Assembly: GCA_000310025.1 (NCBI GenBank)
Contig: FN649744.1
Location: 2,692,377-2,756,376, forward strand
Length of the DNA: 64,000 bases
Source of the DNA: Ectocarpus siliculosus
Taxonomy: Eukaryota; Sar; Phaeophyceae; Ectocarpales; Ectocarpaceae
Reading direction: 5' to 3'
Positions within the stretch are counted from its first letter, which is position 1. Every line of letters starts with the position of its first letter. The notes beneath the pieces are model-generated. The model made no database searches. It was not told the origin of the DNA and worked only from the letters and a program-made list of their open reading frames with translations. A program made the position numbers and the translations under genes. Of the stretch, positions 1 through 11,768 are shown piece after piece.

Positions 1-85
1 GGGGGGGGGGGGGGGGGGGGGGGGCGGTGGTCCATACCTTGTTGTTGTGGCTCTCTCTTTTAAGTGTTGTTGAGTTTTTTTCAGG

Positions 86-112
86 TCTACTTAAGCCTAT
101 ACACTGAAAAAT
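86..112 (-). repeat. Dispersed repeat family C, terminal fragment
   Basis: The minus strand carries the TTCAGTGTATAGGCTTAA end that also starts the full copies at 9170 and 61032. Only the terminal part is visible here. Confidence 0.5.
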
Positions 113-674
113 TAACAGTGATACCGTATGCCTTTTCACTGAAAAATTTTAACAGTGATGCCAACTCTCCCTTGTTTAGCTCTCAGCCTGTGCTTCTTCT
201 GATTTCCCACCGTTTTTTTGAATAGAAACGCCCATTTCGTCGTCGTCCGGGGACGGACAGCTTCCGCCCCCCCCCCCGCCTTCCCTGCCTCGCACGGTTG
301 CGGATATGGCGGCTTCGGGGGGGTTCCGAGCGGAACGGGGACAAGGGGTGGGCCTTAGGATCGCCGAGCTGATTCAGGTCGACTTCTGCATTTCCCGCGG
401 GGGCATGAAACAGGTACCACACAAACTTACTTTTATGCCAGTTTTCGTTGCGTCCGCACGATTCTTGGGCGTAGTTGTTCCATGTGTAGCCTGACCGGCA
501 AGCAGCGTGCATGACTTCAGCGCTGACTTGAAGGCTAGTGGATAGTATGCTGTGCATCTTAATACAAGCTGTGCATCTTAATTCTGTTGCCAGTTACATG
601 ACGCCGGTTCCACGCGTTGCGTGCGAAGAATGCAATCTTCGTACTCTGTCGCCCCCCCCCCCCCCCCCTTTTTG

Positions 675-800
675 TTAGAAAGTATTGTACACAATCTCCC
701 AAAATGACTACCCGTGCGAGATAATACCACAGTCGAAAGGGATGGGTTGATGTCTTAACAGTGGATAGGAAAAAAATCGGCTGGGTACTGGGCTTTGCAA
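675..800 (-). repeat. Dispersed repeat family C copy
   Basis: The reverse complement matches the copies at 9170-9332 and 61032-61175. It includes a word like CATCCCTTTCGACTGTGG and a variant of the GGGTAGTCTTTCTGTG segment. It is diverged by many substitutions, so this is an old copy. Confidence 0.65.
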
Positions 801-1136
801 CGTCAAGACAAGTTACAGCGGTCGTTGGTTTTTGTTTTTGCTTCAAGTCCCCGCTAGAACTGGGCAGCGGTGTACACGCGTGACGCCATTGGGGGCACCG
901 TCGGGCTCTTGCTGGAATTTCCGAGAGAAGAGTGTATGTACTGCGACCGCTATATTTTGATTTTGTTTGGTCCCATGGTTTCTGGACGTCGGTCCTGACG
1001 CCATTCGGTAAAACCATCTGGACGCACCAACCGTGACCACACAGGAGGAAGGGCACATACGTTTAATGTTCTTCGCATTAGTCAGCCCTCGCACGAACAC
1101 ACACACAGCATGACAGTTCTGCCGGGTAGGAGCAGC

Positions 1137-1254
1137 CTCCAATCTATATACGTGGCCCGCTTGAATGAAAAGTTCGTTCAACTTGTGTGCCTGTGCTCCA
1201 ATCTATGTTCGTTGCCACTTGCATGAAAAGTTCGTTAAACTTGTGTACAAATGC
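1137..1254. repeat. 59-bp tandem duplication
   Basis: Two adjacent copies of about 59 bp begin with the same CTCCAATCTAT word at 1137 and 1196. Both contain GAATGAAAAGTTCGTT or a one- to two-base variant and end in ACTTGTGT. No coding meaning is apparent. Confidence 0.8.
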
Positions 1255-3056
1255 TGCGTTCTTGTTTGTCAATGTATCCCGAAGGCGGCAACTGTCACCC
1301 AGCCGCCCCTCCCCCTCCGTGTATCTCTCGCTGCCATCGTTCCACTACGGGCCGGATCTTGGCGGCGGTGGTGGGCTCGCCAACTACAACTGCTGGCCTC
1401 CGCATGGGCGACCGACTCTTGACTCCTCTCTGCGGCCTAGCTTCACATCGGGCTCGTTGATGGACACTTTTAGAAGAGAGAAAGTCTGTTTGGGTCTCTG
1501 TCTTCGGACGGAGATTCCCAGGGATACAAGTCTTGTGTGATGATGTCAAGGTCGATCTCTGGAGAGAGGTCATGGAATGCAAGCCAACCTTGCTCCACCT
1601 TTTGATAGATGGATAGAATACTTGTAGTTTCGTCGTCTTTTTTAGGAGGTGTGTCGTGTTCGTTTCATTTGATGTTCATTTTATTTATCATCCGCTTTGT
1701 GGAGGAAATAAGGTTGTCGGAGGAACGTGTCGGGCGTCATACGACTAAAATTCGTGTCACCCCCACGATACTGGTGTTATCGTAGAAGGGCTAGTCACGA
1801 GCATCCTAGAACCCTGGGAAAACGTGAAAGAAGAAAACCATGGTGTGTAGGTGCGCGGTGCTGACGCAGGAGCACCCATCCCGTGTTGTTCGAGCTCTTC
1901 GCGCGAGTGTTCTGTGCCCTCTTTTTTGGCTACACACACATCTGTGTCTAGCACTCAAAGCAGGCGAAGTCTTGCGTGCGCGTTCTGTGCGTCTTTTTTT
2001 TTGCCACACACACACGTGTCACACCCTACTGTGTCGAGCAGCACCCTCTGCTTCCAGCTCCAGTTCAAAGCAGCCTGGACGATGCGTCACACAGCTAGCT
2101 GGGGCAGGGTGTGTGAAAGGTACAACTACAACAGGGCACCGTCGTTATTCCGTTCGGAAAGGGCGACGTCGTGAACCTTGTCATTTGTCATTCCAGGTGC
2201 TTAAAAATAGTCAGTGATTCGGACACCCCTTACACTGCCGGCTGTGCTGAGCGTCTGCTCGATATAGGACACCAAGCGGAGAGAACAGGACGGAGTGTTC
2301 CTGCGTTCGTACGCCGCGCCTCCCCCAAGCAGGCTTCGCGTTATTTCGTGGCAGGATCATCGATGGAAGCCTGTGCACGCGTGTCTCAAATCATTCTACC
2401 GCGCACAATGGAAGTATGTACCCTGGTGTCAGCGGGAACAATGGGATTTGTGCTGTGTGTATATATGGGGGGGATGCCGTGCTTGCTGTTTGCGGAGGCA
2501 GGCACCGACGGATGGAGATGGTGAGGCGATCCGACTCCCAAACGCCAATCCACTCCGGAAACATCGATTTTCCGACCGGGTCCAGGCTGTGTACAAGAAT
2601 TTTTGGATGCGCACGTTTGCAACTCGCTGCTCTTCCTCGTCGAGAGCTATACCCAAAACTCGCGAGCGAGAAGAACGCATTCACAAGCACCTAGGAGAAA
2701 GGAGCGACAGGTGTGTGGCCGATCACACACCCACGGAGCAGACAACAACTCTTTCGTCGGCCCGCGTGTTGCGGCAAGGCTTGACAACAACCCAGCCGTT
2801 GCCAACAAGTGGCAAGAAGAGGCCGGGTCCCTTGGTGTCGGGACTAAATCGCCACATTTATGTGCCAGACAAGATCTCCAACTAGCTATCTATGCAAAGC
2901 TTCCCTATAAGACAAAAGTGCCATCGACGAAAATGGCAAGGACAATTTTTTCTTGTTACAGTACTGCGGCAGTACTTTGAAGTACCAGAACCCTAGCCCT
3001 GCTCCTCCGCCTGCCGACACCAAAGGAAGAGAACCCTCCACTACTGTGGGCAAACG

Positions 3057-5506
3057 TTATCGCTTTCCCTTCTTCTTCCCCTTCTTCTTCATGTTCGACT
3101 GGGACGCGGCGGCCACTGCGGCGGCGGCCTTTTCCTTCTCCGCCCTCGCCAACGCCTCCGCGTCCTTCTTGGCCTTGGAGATGCGGTCGATCCGGCTCTT
3201 GAGGTTGGGCATCAGCTCCCCCATTTTCTTCATCAACGATGGTCCTGCGGTGTTGTCCGTTTCGCGTTGAGGCAATGGTGGTGAGGGCCGTGAACCAACG
3301 CAGTTTCCGGGACAGAACGCGGGGGGAACACCATGCAACCCCAACAAATACTGCGCAGAGCCACAGCGCAAACTTACCCCGAGTATCGGAGGGACAAGAA
3401 CTGACACAGCAGCAGACCAAACAACATTACAACGTCAGCGCGTCAAACACATGAAAGCATCGGAGAACAACGATTGATACAGCAGCAACAACAGAGGAGC
3501 AAAAACTACCGCACGACCGTTGGCGCTAACAAGTCGCGAATACCGCCGCGACTCCTACTCAAAAGAAAGTAACGTCAATACGAAAAAAGACCAGACAGGG
3601 GGCAAGCAGACCCTAACCCTCACTCCATACTGTATCCAGCATGTTTGCTTACTCAAAAAAACAAACTGCGTAGACTACAAGGAAGCACTGTATACATACA
3701 ATCAAAGATAGACTACCCGTTGGAGATATACCCACAAAAACGACGGGTACTTACGGTCGGGCACCTCCGGATTCCACGGAACCCCGTCCTCGTCCGCAAG
3801 CCTAACCCTCACTCGCCCCAAGACCCACGGTTCCCTGGGGTAGGCCTTGTACGGTTCGACGGCGTGCCAGAGCTGCAAGAACTCTAGCACCTGGGACATG
3901 TCCTCCACTGTGGGTGACGGACCTTTTTCCGGCGGCAAGCAGCGCCGCGCGTACGTGGACAGAAGACACGTTGTTGGCAAATTGATGCAATGACGGCTGT
4001 ATCAGATTATGGTTCGTTGGGGTTCGCTGGGCTGTTCGAGTCAAAAAAACATGTCAGCTTTGTCGGTTGGTCCTGCGTCCTGCTTTTACGGGCCTGCTTT
4101 TTTATTTTCATCTTGAATCACCCCTTGATGGCACTGCTGTGCTCTCATGAGAGCCCACTCCGGAAGGGACCACTTGCGGTACATACCATGGTATCATTTA
4201 ATCATGCGCAACGGAATGCTGGTATTTCGCTGAGGTGTCCGCGGATCGCTTCACAGCGGCGGGAGAGACAGGCCGGCCCAGACGACTGCTCTTCTCTACA
4301 CGGACAAACATGCAACAGACAGACCCAAACCGAGCGAGAGCGGCAGAAAAAAGTGGTGCTGAAAAAGTGCAACGTCGTTGGCTCATTCCGCGAACGCAAC
4401 GCCCTTGGTAGCGTCAAACAGACTTCCAGCACACATGATACACAGCCACTTTACAACATGCAAGACAAAGGAACAGGGCCGTGAGGAACCTTCAAGGAGT
4501 CGATGGGTAAAATACTGGGCAGAAACCACGTCCCCGTCCGCCTATAGTTACCTTACACCGGCCGCAAAAGAACGCGGTGTTTCAAACGAAAAATCAGGCC
4601 ATCCCCCCAAAACTATAAAGGAAAAAATGACCCCCGAGGAAGAGGGGTGCACGTGTCATGCGCAATCTGCGGAGCCCCGAGCCAAAAGCGAATGTTCTTG
4701 GGGTGAAACGATTATTGTAGTGTCTCGCCAATCGAACAGCACGGCACCTCCCCGCCTCCCCCGCCACATAACACCAGGGGAATGGATGCTAATAGTGCTC
4801 CTCACATCCGCTAGCCTTGGGTATTCTTCTCCCCCTCTTGATCGTCCTCGTCGAGTCGACGTTGTTGGGCCAGATCACGATCAGCTTGGACACGTCCATC
4901 CTTCGAAGCGCCTCTGCGACGGTTTTGTGGGGTGGTGGTCGTGGTGAGGTGTATTGTCGAGCGCGCTTTTTAGTGCTCAACGGAACGACTCTTGCCAGAA
5001 ACATCAATTTAGTCGGTGGCCGCACAGAAGCTAGCGTCTTTTTCCCTTGGAAAAGTGAGAATGTATGTTGCACGACTGAGCAGTTCGTACTGTGAATGCG
5101 ACACATCCTGCACCTCCCAATACTTTCAACCATAAAAGACCTCAAGCAGTCGGTACAGAGGGGCAACAGTTGATGGGCGAGTGTGACATGCCAACGCTTT
5201 GAGTCGCAAGGCACACGCGAATTCTAAACTTCCGTACCAATTCTTGACGTTGGACAAACAAACGGCCGTGCAGCAATATGAAGAACGTCATTCATAGGCA
5301 CGTGAGTTCAGGCTACATACATGCAATACGATGTTCAGGCACGTGTGTTGGTCGGTGATTGAACTGTTCTCGGTTAGACAGGGGGGAAGAGGGGAGGGCA
5401 CACACCGGGGTGGCAACACCTATGTCGTACCTGCGGGCCTGACGTAAAGGCTGTTCTTGTCCGGAGGGATGTACGGTGTGGGCATGCCATCCTCGAAATT
5501 AGCCAT
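3057..5506 (-). CDS. SRP19: SRP19, signal recognition particle 19 kDa protein (4 exons)
   Basis: SRP19 binds SRP RNA and helps load SRP54, so it serves ER targeting of secretory proteins. Exons on the minus strand are 5506-5431, 4913-4806, 3922-3755 and 3244-3057. Every junction is GT-AG and the phases match (1/1/1), giving 540 nt, 179 aa plus TAA. Visible family signatures are LIVIWPNNVDSTRTIKRGRR (the first beta strand and the RGRRI motif), GRVRVRLADEDG, and a Lys-rich basic tail ending KKKGKKKGKR. Human SRP19 is about 144 aa; the extra length is a 25-residue N-terminal exon and an Ala/Lys-rich tail. The ATG follows CTGCAG directly, so exon 1 could instead be preceded by a further coding or leader exon. 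The gene stands alone, divergent from the sulfurtransferase 3.4 kb away. Confidence 0.93.
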
Positions 5507-6269
5507 CTGCAGGGGGGGGGGGGGGGAGGCGTCATCGTTGATGCGGTAGGCACGAGGGAGCGGAGGTGTAGGGGGATGAATGGCCCTGCGCGACGAGAAT
5601 ATTTCTTGTACAAGTTGGGAGGGGGAGCGCTGAACAAACGCATCTCCGCATATCGCACGGATCGTATAGACTTAGGACACCACGCGGGTAAGAAACATCG
5701 CCGCCGCCACCTCCTCCTCCTCCTGGAGAAAAGGAGAAGCTATGCGCGTTCGTTCGTCCAGCTGTGCAGGACAGCCCAGCGCACCCTGGAAGGACACATG
5801 CATACCTCCTACCAAACGACCAGGCAAGGCCACCCTAGCCCGAATCCTAACCCTACGGTCCTACCAAACGACAAGGCAAGGGTTTCGCAGGTCGACAAGG
5901 TGACTACTGTTAAACCTGTTATGAATGGGGCAGTGTACTAGAAAAAAACAAAGATAATGACATGGAGAGCACGCGCTTGCACCCACGACGAGCTAACGGA
6001 TAGAAAACCCTTCAATCGTGGTGGATGGCTTCCTGTAGACAAATCGATCGATGATTCTTGGGTCAAACGGTCGCGGAGAGAAGCCCTGAAGCGAAGCACG
6101 CGTCTTTGATTAGTTGCCGTGTATGTGAGTCCGAGCCTAGCACGAAGCTCCGTTGTGTACCGCAGTCTCCTCGCATCCACAGGTACACCAAACGTCACCC
6201 GCTTCTCGCCAAACGATCACAGTTCCACCGCATAGACCATGCCAACACGCCAACACCACTGCTATCCCC

Positions 6270-7560
6270 TTGTCTCCTCTGGTGCAATTCTCAAACGATA
6301 CAATTTGCGTTTCGGCGTGCCACCTTCAAAACCACGATTGTCCAGGAGTCAAATCGACAGCAGACGAAATCCGCGTACTACAACATCACCGCGAAGTCTT
6401 CAAAACACTCCTTCGATAACCATCCGCGCCTGCGGCGCTCCGAAGACAACGGCCTCTTCAAAGGGCACAAGACGGCGCTTTCGTTGATATCCGCAAGCAT
6501 GTCAAGCAGGAACACCGGGATACCACCACAATAGCAAGCCGCCTGCAATTTCACACGACACGGTTCATGTGTGCATATGGGTGCATGTAGTTCCAATTTC
6601 CACCGCCCCTTTCCTGTACGCTTCGCATATCGCCCGTGACACCCCTGTGGACACCCACACGCGCGCGTCGAACATTGACAGCTACATCGGGAAATACACC
6701 TTGCTGCTTAGCTCTTCGTGCATCGGTTGTGACCTATGACAAGAGGGACACCGTCCTCCTCTTTGTAGAGTGAGAACCCACATTTTTCGCCAGCCATCAA
6801 GGCGTACTGCCTGAGGACATACCTCAACCAGAACCTCACCACTCGCTTTTGGCGATCTCCAAGAGCGCGAACTGCCTTGAGACCTACTTGAGCCAAAAGC
6901 TCTCGACTCCAATGGTGGGAGTTGCGAGGTTTTGGCTCAAGTGGTAGGTCTCAAGGCGGTACGCGTTCATGGCGATCGCCATAAGCGAGTTGCGAGGTTT
7001 TGCGTCAAGTAGGTCGTAGGGCAGTACGCGTTGATGGCCATCACCAATAACACGGGTCCCGCGTGTCATAGGCCACAACCGGTACACAAGGAGCTTCAGC
7101 TGTAGCAAGGTGTATTTCCCGATGTAAATGTTAATGCTGAACGTGCGCGTGCGGGTGTCCACAGGCGTGTCATGGGCGAAATGCGAAGCGTACGGGAGAG
7201 GGCCGGTGGAATTTGGAACTACAGACGTATGTACACCCATGCACAAACCGCGCCATGTAAAACTGCAGGCTGCTGTTGTCGTGGGATTCTGTCTTTTCCT
7301 GCTCTTTAGTATGCTTGGGGATGTCGAGGAAACCGCCGTCGACGTAGTTGCACCGTTTGAAGGGCTCGCTGTCGTTGGGGCGCCGAAGGGCGCCGATGCT
7401 TGGCGAACGAGTGTTTGAAGAACCCCACGTGGTGCGCTTCATTGCACACACGAGAACAAGACGTCCTGAAGGATCTTCGCCGTGATCTACGCTTATGTCG
7501 TGTGTCGATTTGACTCCTGGAGAATCGATCGTCGTTGTGACGGGGTGGCATGCCGAAAGA
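6270..7560. repeat. Large diverged palindrome (foldback element)
   Basis: The left arm (about 6270-6905) reads as the reverse complement of the right arm (about 6920-7560), with the centre near 6910. Matching blocks include CAGGAGTCAAATCGACA (left arm, near 6345, and minus strand near 7520), GGGAAATACACCTTGCT (6689 and minus strand near 7115), CATCGGGAAATACACC, and CTTGAGACCTAC near the centre. The arms differ at many sites and by small indels, so the structure is old. I found no clear target-site duplication. It may be a decayed foldback or MITE transposon, or an inverted duplication. Confidence 0.75.
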
Positions 7561-7759
7561 ACATCTTGTACCCCGTGTACTGCTCTTGTTCTAGGAGGCA
7601 AGGCTACTGTTATAATAGCGCAAAGGTGTCCATTTTTGTTTGGATGGGGCCTCCCGGTTTGTCTAGTCATTTTTTTCCGGGCTCGCCCGTCTCGCGGTAG
7701 TTTTGGTGATCTGTGCTATGTACAGTAGTAGTACAAGTATCGTGAAGGAGCATTTTTAC

Positions 7760-7960
7760 TGGGTCCATTTATTTCCGTTGTTTGGAGAATGGCACGGTAG
7801 AAAATTGTACCCTTTTCGGGTAGTTGGCCTGCGACCACGGAAGGCTTCCGGTTCAGTTGCACCGGTACGGACGTTAGGAGGTACTGAGCGGAGACCGGAA
7901 CGGTTCTCGCTGTGAAGAAGAAGAAGAAGAAGAAGAACAACAACAACAACAACATCAGCA
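7760..7960 (+). repeat. Dispersed repeat family B copy with AAG/AAC tail
   Basis: This diverged copy starts GGGTCCATTTAT, carries GCGACCACGG and GGAGGTACTGAGCGGAGA, and ends GTGAAGAAGAAG running into AAC repeats. The order of blocks is the same as in the copy at 11575-11770, but similarity is lower. Confidence 0.55.
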
Positions 7961-8892
7961 ACATCAGCAACACCAACCAACACAAGCATGCACCAGTAGT
8001 TCAAAGAGGTCGGCTGTCGGAGTACCGCTGCAGTCGCCGACAGCAGTAGATTTGCAGACTACCGTAACAAACAAATGCCGACTGTAAAATCGATTTCGTG
8101 TATCAACAGCATGTCATCAGCTCCTCATCCCGTTGCGGACAAGAGCGCCAGCAGAGCAGAAAAGAGCTAGAAACTTTCCCACCATGTCTGCCTGCTGTCT
8201 ATCAAGTACTGCTGTATTTGTAGGCTGCAGGCGCGCCGAGATTGAGAGCTGCTGTGCGTTTGCCCGCAACACCTGTTTCACCCAAAAACGAACGAAGAAA
8301 TTGCCCGCCTTTGGGAAGAAACAACGGCCCACAGGGCTCCGCTCTAGCCACCTGCTCAGAAAACGACAAACATTATGTGTATACAATATGCATAGGAGTA
8401 TTTTGTGACTGCTGCTCGCTGCGCAAGGGGAGGGCTTTGGCTTTGTAAGTGGGTATCTCTCGTAGCAAATGGACTCGATTTCGATCGCACCTCTTTCATA
8501 GCAGCCTGCATACCGCCTCCCTGAGGCTTCTGCTGCTTCACAACTACCCGTCGTCGCGACATGGTGGTCGAGGTTCCGTCTCCCCGGCTATGTCTCCTCT
8601 ATATCTGGCTATCTCCCTCCCTCTGTCTCTCCTCCTTCCCCGCCTCGGTGTCCTTGTGGGGGTGGTGCGTTGTTGTGTTGTTGTGGTTGTGTTGTTGCCA
8701 CGCGGGGCTCCGCGTATACATTACTGTAGTACCACAACAATGTCCGCGTGTCCCCCCGGGCTGTTCATCATGAACGCTGCTCCCACTCTACATGCCGAGA
8801 GGGATATGGGGGCTGTAAGATGGCTTCTAGTGGCGGTCACCACGTCTGCCGGTAGGCGTCGCGTCTCTGCAGGTCCTCCCGCAGAGGCATTC

Positions 8893-11716
8893 ATGAACCA
8901 CCGTCTCCTATCAAGCACCTCTCTCAGAGTGCAACCGCGTCTCGGGCCCCGCCTCCTGTGTTCTTCAACAACCCCTGCTGCAAGCATCCGCCGCAGCCGG
9001 ACTGCTGTAATGGCGACGGCAGGGGCTGGCGAATCGTGGTGTGGGCATGAGCTGCTGAACACCGTCACGACAGCATGGGTTGAGGACCACTTGGGTGACC
9101 CAGAGTTATGTTTTCTGCTTTAGATTTCGCGCCGTCGTGACGTCGTGACACACGGGACTGTCAGGTTTTACATGAATTTTTTCAGTGTATAGGCTTAAAT
9201 CGACTCCAAATATGCCCAGTACCCAGCCGGCTTCCCTCCATTCACTGTGAAGACTTCAACACATCCCGTTCGACTGTGGTCTTATCTCGAATGGGTAGTC
9301 TTTCTGTGTTTGTATTTATGTTTCCTAATGTTTCCGGAGCGTCCAATGTCCAATGCCATCACCTCTCTCTGCACTAAACGCGTGTACTGCTGTAGCAAAG
9401 CGACATCTTGCTTGTGAGAAAGGCTGCAGTGATCGTGGTTCCCCCCCCGCATGATGAGTTGCTTTTTTTGTTGCCCCGACTGGTGGGTCAGAAGAAATCA
9501 TACCGAAAGGTTCAGTAGTTGACGTCTTGGAAGAAGACAAGTCGGGTGGCAACAGACAACACAAACACGCCGCCGGAGCTCACGTGGCAAGCCGCAGGCT
9601 ACTGCGGCTTCTGTGGCACTGAAACTGTTGCAGGCCCGCGAGGATCACACACGGTGTTCAATCCTTATTGTGGTGTGCATAGCTTCAAGCACGCGCTGTC
9701 GCTCTCGGACCACGAACAAAGCGAATCGGGCACCGTACAACAGGGATGCTTCCCACACGAGGCGGCGCGGCAGTTTTGTATCTACAGTAGGTCCATCCAG
9801 GGACCAGCCATACGTGTAAAGTCAGCGTAAGCGACTCCAACAGTGCCCCGCAGAACTAGCACGGTGGCTGCGCAGCCGTATGCATATCAGCTGATCTTCC
9901 ACACACAACACATACACCCCCAGCCCATGGCCGCTTGAGCTTTTCGCAACCACCACATACACGTTGTCACCCGCCACTTCGCTCTGGCGCTCCGTGCTTG
10001 GCCCCGATGCTGCTGCTTCCGCCGCCGCAGGTTGCGCTGGTGGATATCCGCGGCCAGGTCGTCAAGCACCAAGACGAGGGGTCGGACTTCTTCAGCACGC
10101 GCTACGAGGGAATGGAGGCGGACTACCTCGACGCCCACATCCCCGGGGCCGTTTTCGTAGACTGGACCAAGGTGAACCACGTTGTTGTCAACGTTAAGGG
10201 CGCGGGGGGGATCGCAGTACTTCCTCTTCAAAAAAACAGGAAACGCCTGGAAACGCCTGCATATCTCGGTTTTCCAAAGTCTAACTCCCGTACGAAACTA
10301 CCATCGTAAATTAACCGCCCGCAGCGGTCGCTTGTGTACAATGTTAGTAGCTGAGGTTGTACCCCTTGCGATACACTACAGACTAGCGGTCCGCGATTTT
10401 CCAAACGATCCTTCTATCATCGAGTTCGGTGAGCTACAAGCTAGATTTTTGAAGCTGCTGTGCGGTCCAATTTTGAAACGCTTCAAGCACACGGTGAACA
10501 CGAATCACCGCCTATGTGAGTGTATGGGGCCGCGAACTTCAGCGCAGCTCTTCCCTCACATATCCAGCTGGTCGCCATTGTCGATTTGAATGCCTAGGGT
10601 CATGTATATGCATGTCCAGCCTTTAGGCAAAGGTGCTTGAAGCGTTTCAAAATTGGACCGCACAGCAGCTTCAAAAATCTAGCTTGTAGCTCACCGAACT
10701 CGATGATAGAAGGATCGTTTGGAAAATCGCGGACCGCTAGTCTGTAGTGTATCGCAAGGGGTACAACCTCAGCTACTAACATTGTACACAAGCGACCGCT
10801 GCGGGCGGTTAATTTACGATGGTAGTTTCGTACTGGAGTTAGACTTTGGAAAACCGAGATATGCAGGCGTTTCCTGGATTTTTCAGAGGAGGTACTGCGA
10901 TCCCCCCCGCGCCCTTAAGTGCCGGGCATTTGTCATCCGGCGGCCAATATCGCGCTCGCCCCTCCTCACCGCCTGCCTTCCGTCTGGTGTTCGCCGGGTA
11001 GGTATCAGCGAACGGAGTTTGCCTGTTTTTTTGTGCATGCATCGGGAGAGGGCGAAAAGACGGTAAGTATTTAGTAGTGTTTGATCGAAATGGGCACCGT
11101 TTTCATGATACACTTCGAAGTGTCCCAACATTCTTTCTTTTCTGGACCTCTCCTCTGGTATTTCCAGAATGCCGAGGTTCACAGGGAAGCAACCTGTTCG
11201 CTTCGGCGTTGCTGCAGTGATCCGTGTTGATGGTGCAGCAGTACGTGGGCCTGTGCCTTCTCGGCTTCCCGAGCACGCTGCTCTCGAAATATGATTGCAA
11301 GCACAGACCAGTCAGAAGGCGATAAGCACCCGCCGCCAACACACACGCACGTTCTATCAGGGATCGCAGAAAATGCCGCGTGCAACATAAGAACACGTAG
11401 GAATACCAATGAGATGGAGAAACCAAGGCGGAGGCGTATCGAACAGCGTGGGTGACGACACCCACGGTGGTGCGCCCGTGGCAAGCGAACGCTCTTTGCT
11501 GCCGCGATTTTTCCTTTCCCCATCGGATTGCCCTAGACTATATGTCGTTGAGTTCTATTGACTTGCGGATCCTTTGGGTCCATTTTATGTTCGTGTACCT
11601 ATTTAGGGTAAGTTAGGCTGTGACCACGGGAACCGACCGCGTCAAGCGTTAGACTATTATAGTTTGGACAGAAGAAGGTACATAGTAGAGAGAACGGAAT
11701 GGTTTTTAATGTGAAG

Positions 11717-11768
<52 letters not shown>

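Larger units (their letters stand above)
1..3056. other. Gene-poor left flank
   Basis: I could not recognise any conserved exon here on either strand. The stretch begins with a run of 24 G and holds another long homopolymer near 652-668, a CA-rich patch near 1100, a 59-bp tandem duplication (1137-1254) and fragments of dispersed repeat family C (86-112 and 675-800). Open frames of about 100-200 codons near 1840-2885 have no motif, no splice-consistent partner and no compositional bias I would trust. A poorly conserved or lineage-specific gene cannot be excluded. Confidence 0.5.
5507..8892. other. Intergenic region with a large palindrome
   Basis: This lies between the divergent SRP19 and sulfurtransferase genes. 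I see no exon with recognisable protein similarity. It contains a short duplication near 5810-5880 around CCTACCAAACGAC, the 1.3-kb palindrome at 6270-7560, a family B repeat at 7760-7960 with AAG/AAC tail, and pyrimidine-rich sequence at 8560-8700. Confidence 0.6.

Noticed and set aside
7170-7670. 166-codon frame on the minus strand as a gene
   Set aside because: It lies in the right arm of the diverged palindrome; the left arm has stops in the matching frame and no motif is seen.
8449-8770. Start of the sulfurtransferase at 8449
   Set aside because: The extra residues are low-complexity hydrophobic sequence from CT/GT-rich DNA; the Arg/Ser-rich leader from 8893 is a better targeting peptide.
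10182-10791. A peptide with MLVAEVVPLAIHYRLAVRDF encoded on both strands as a gene
   Set aside because: The same frame appears twice only because the MITE arms are inverted copies; there is no other coding evidence.
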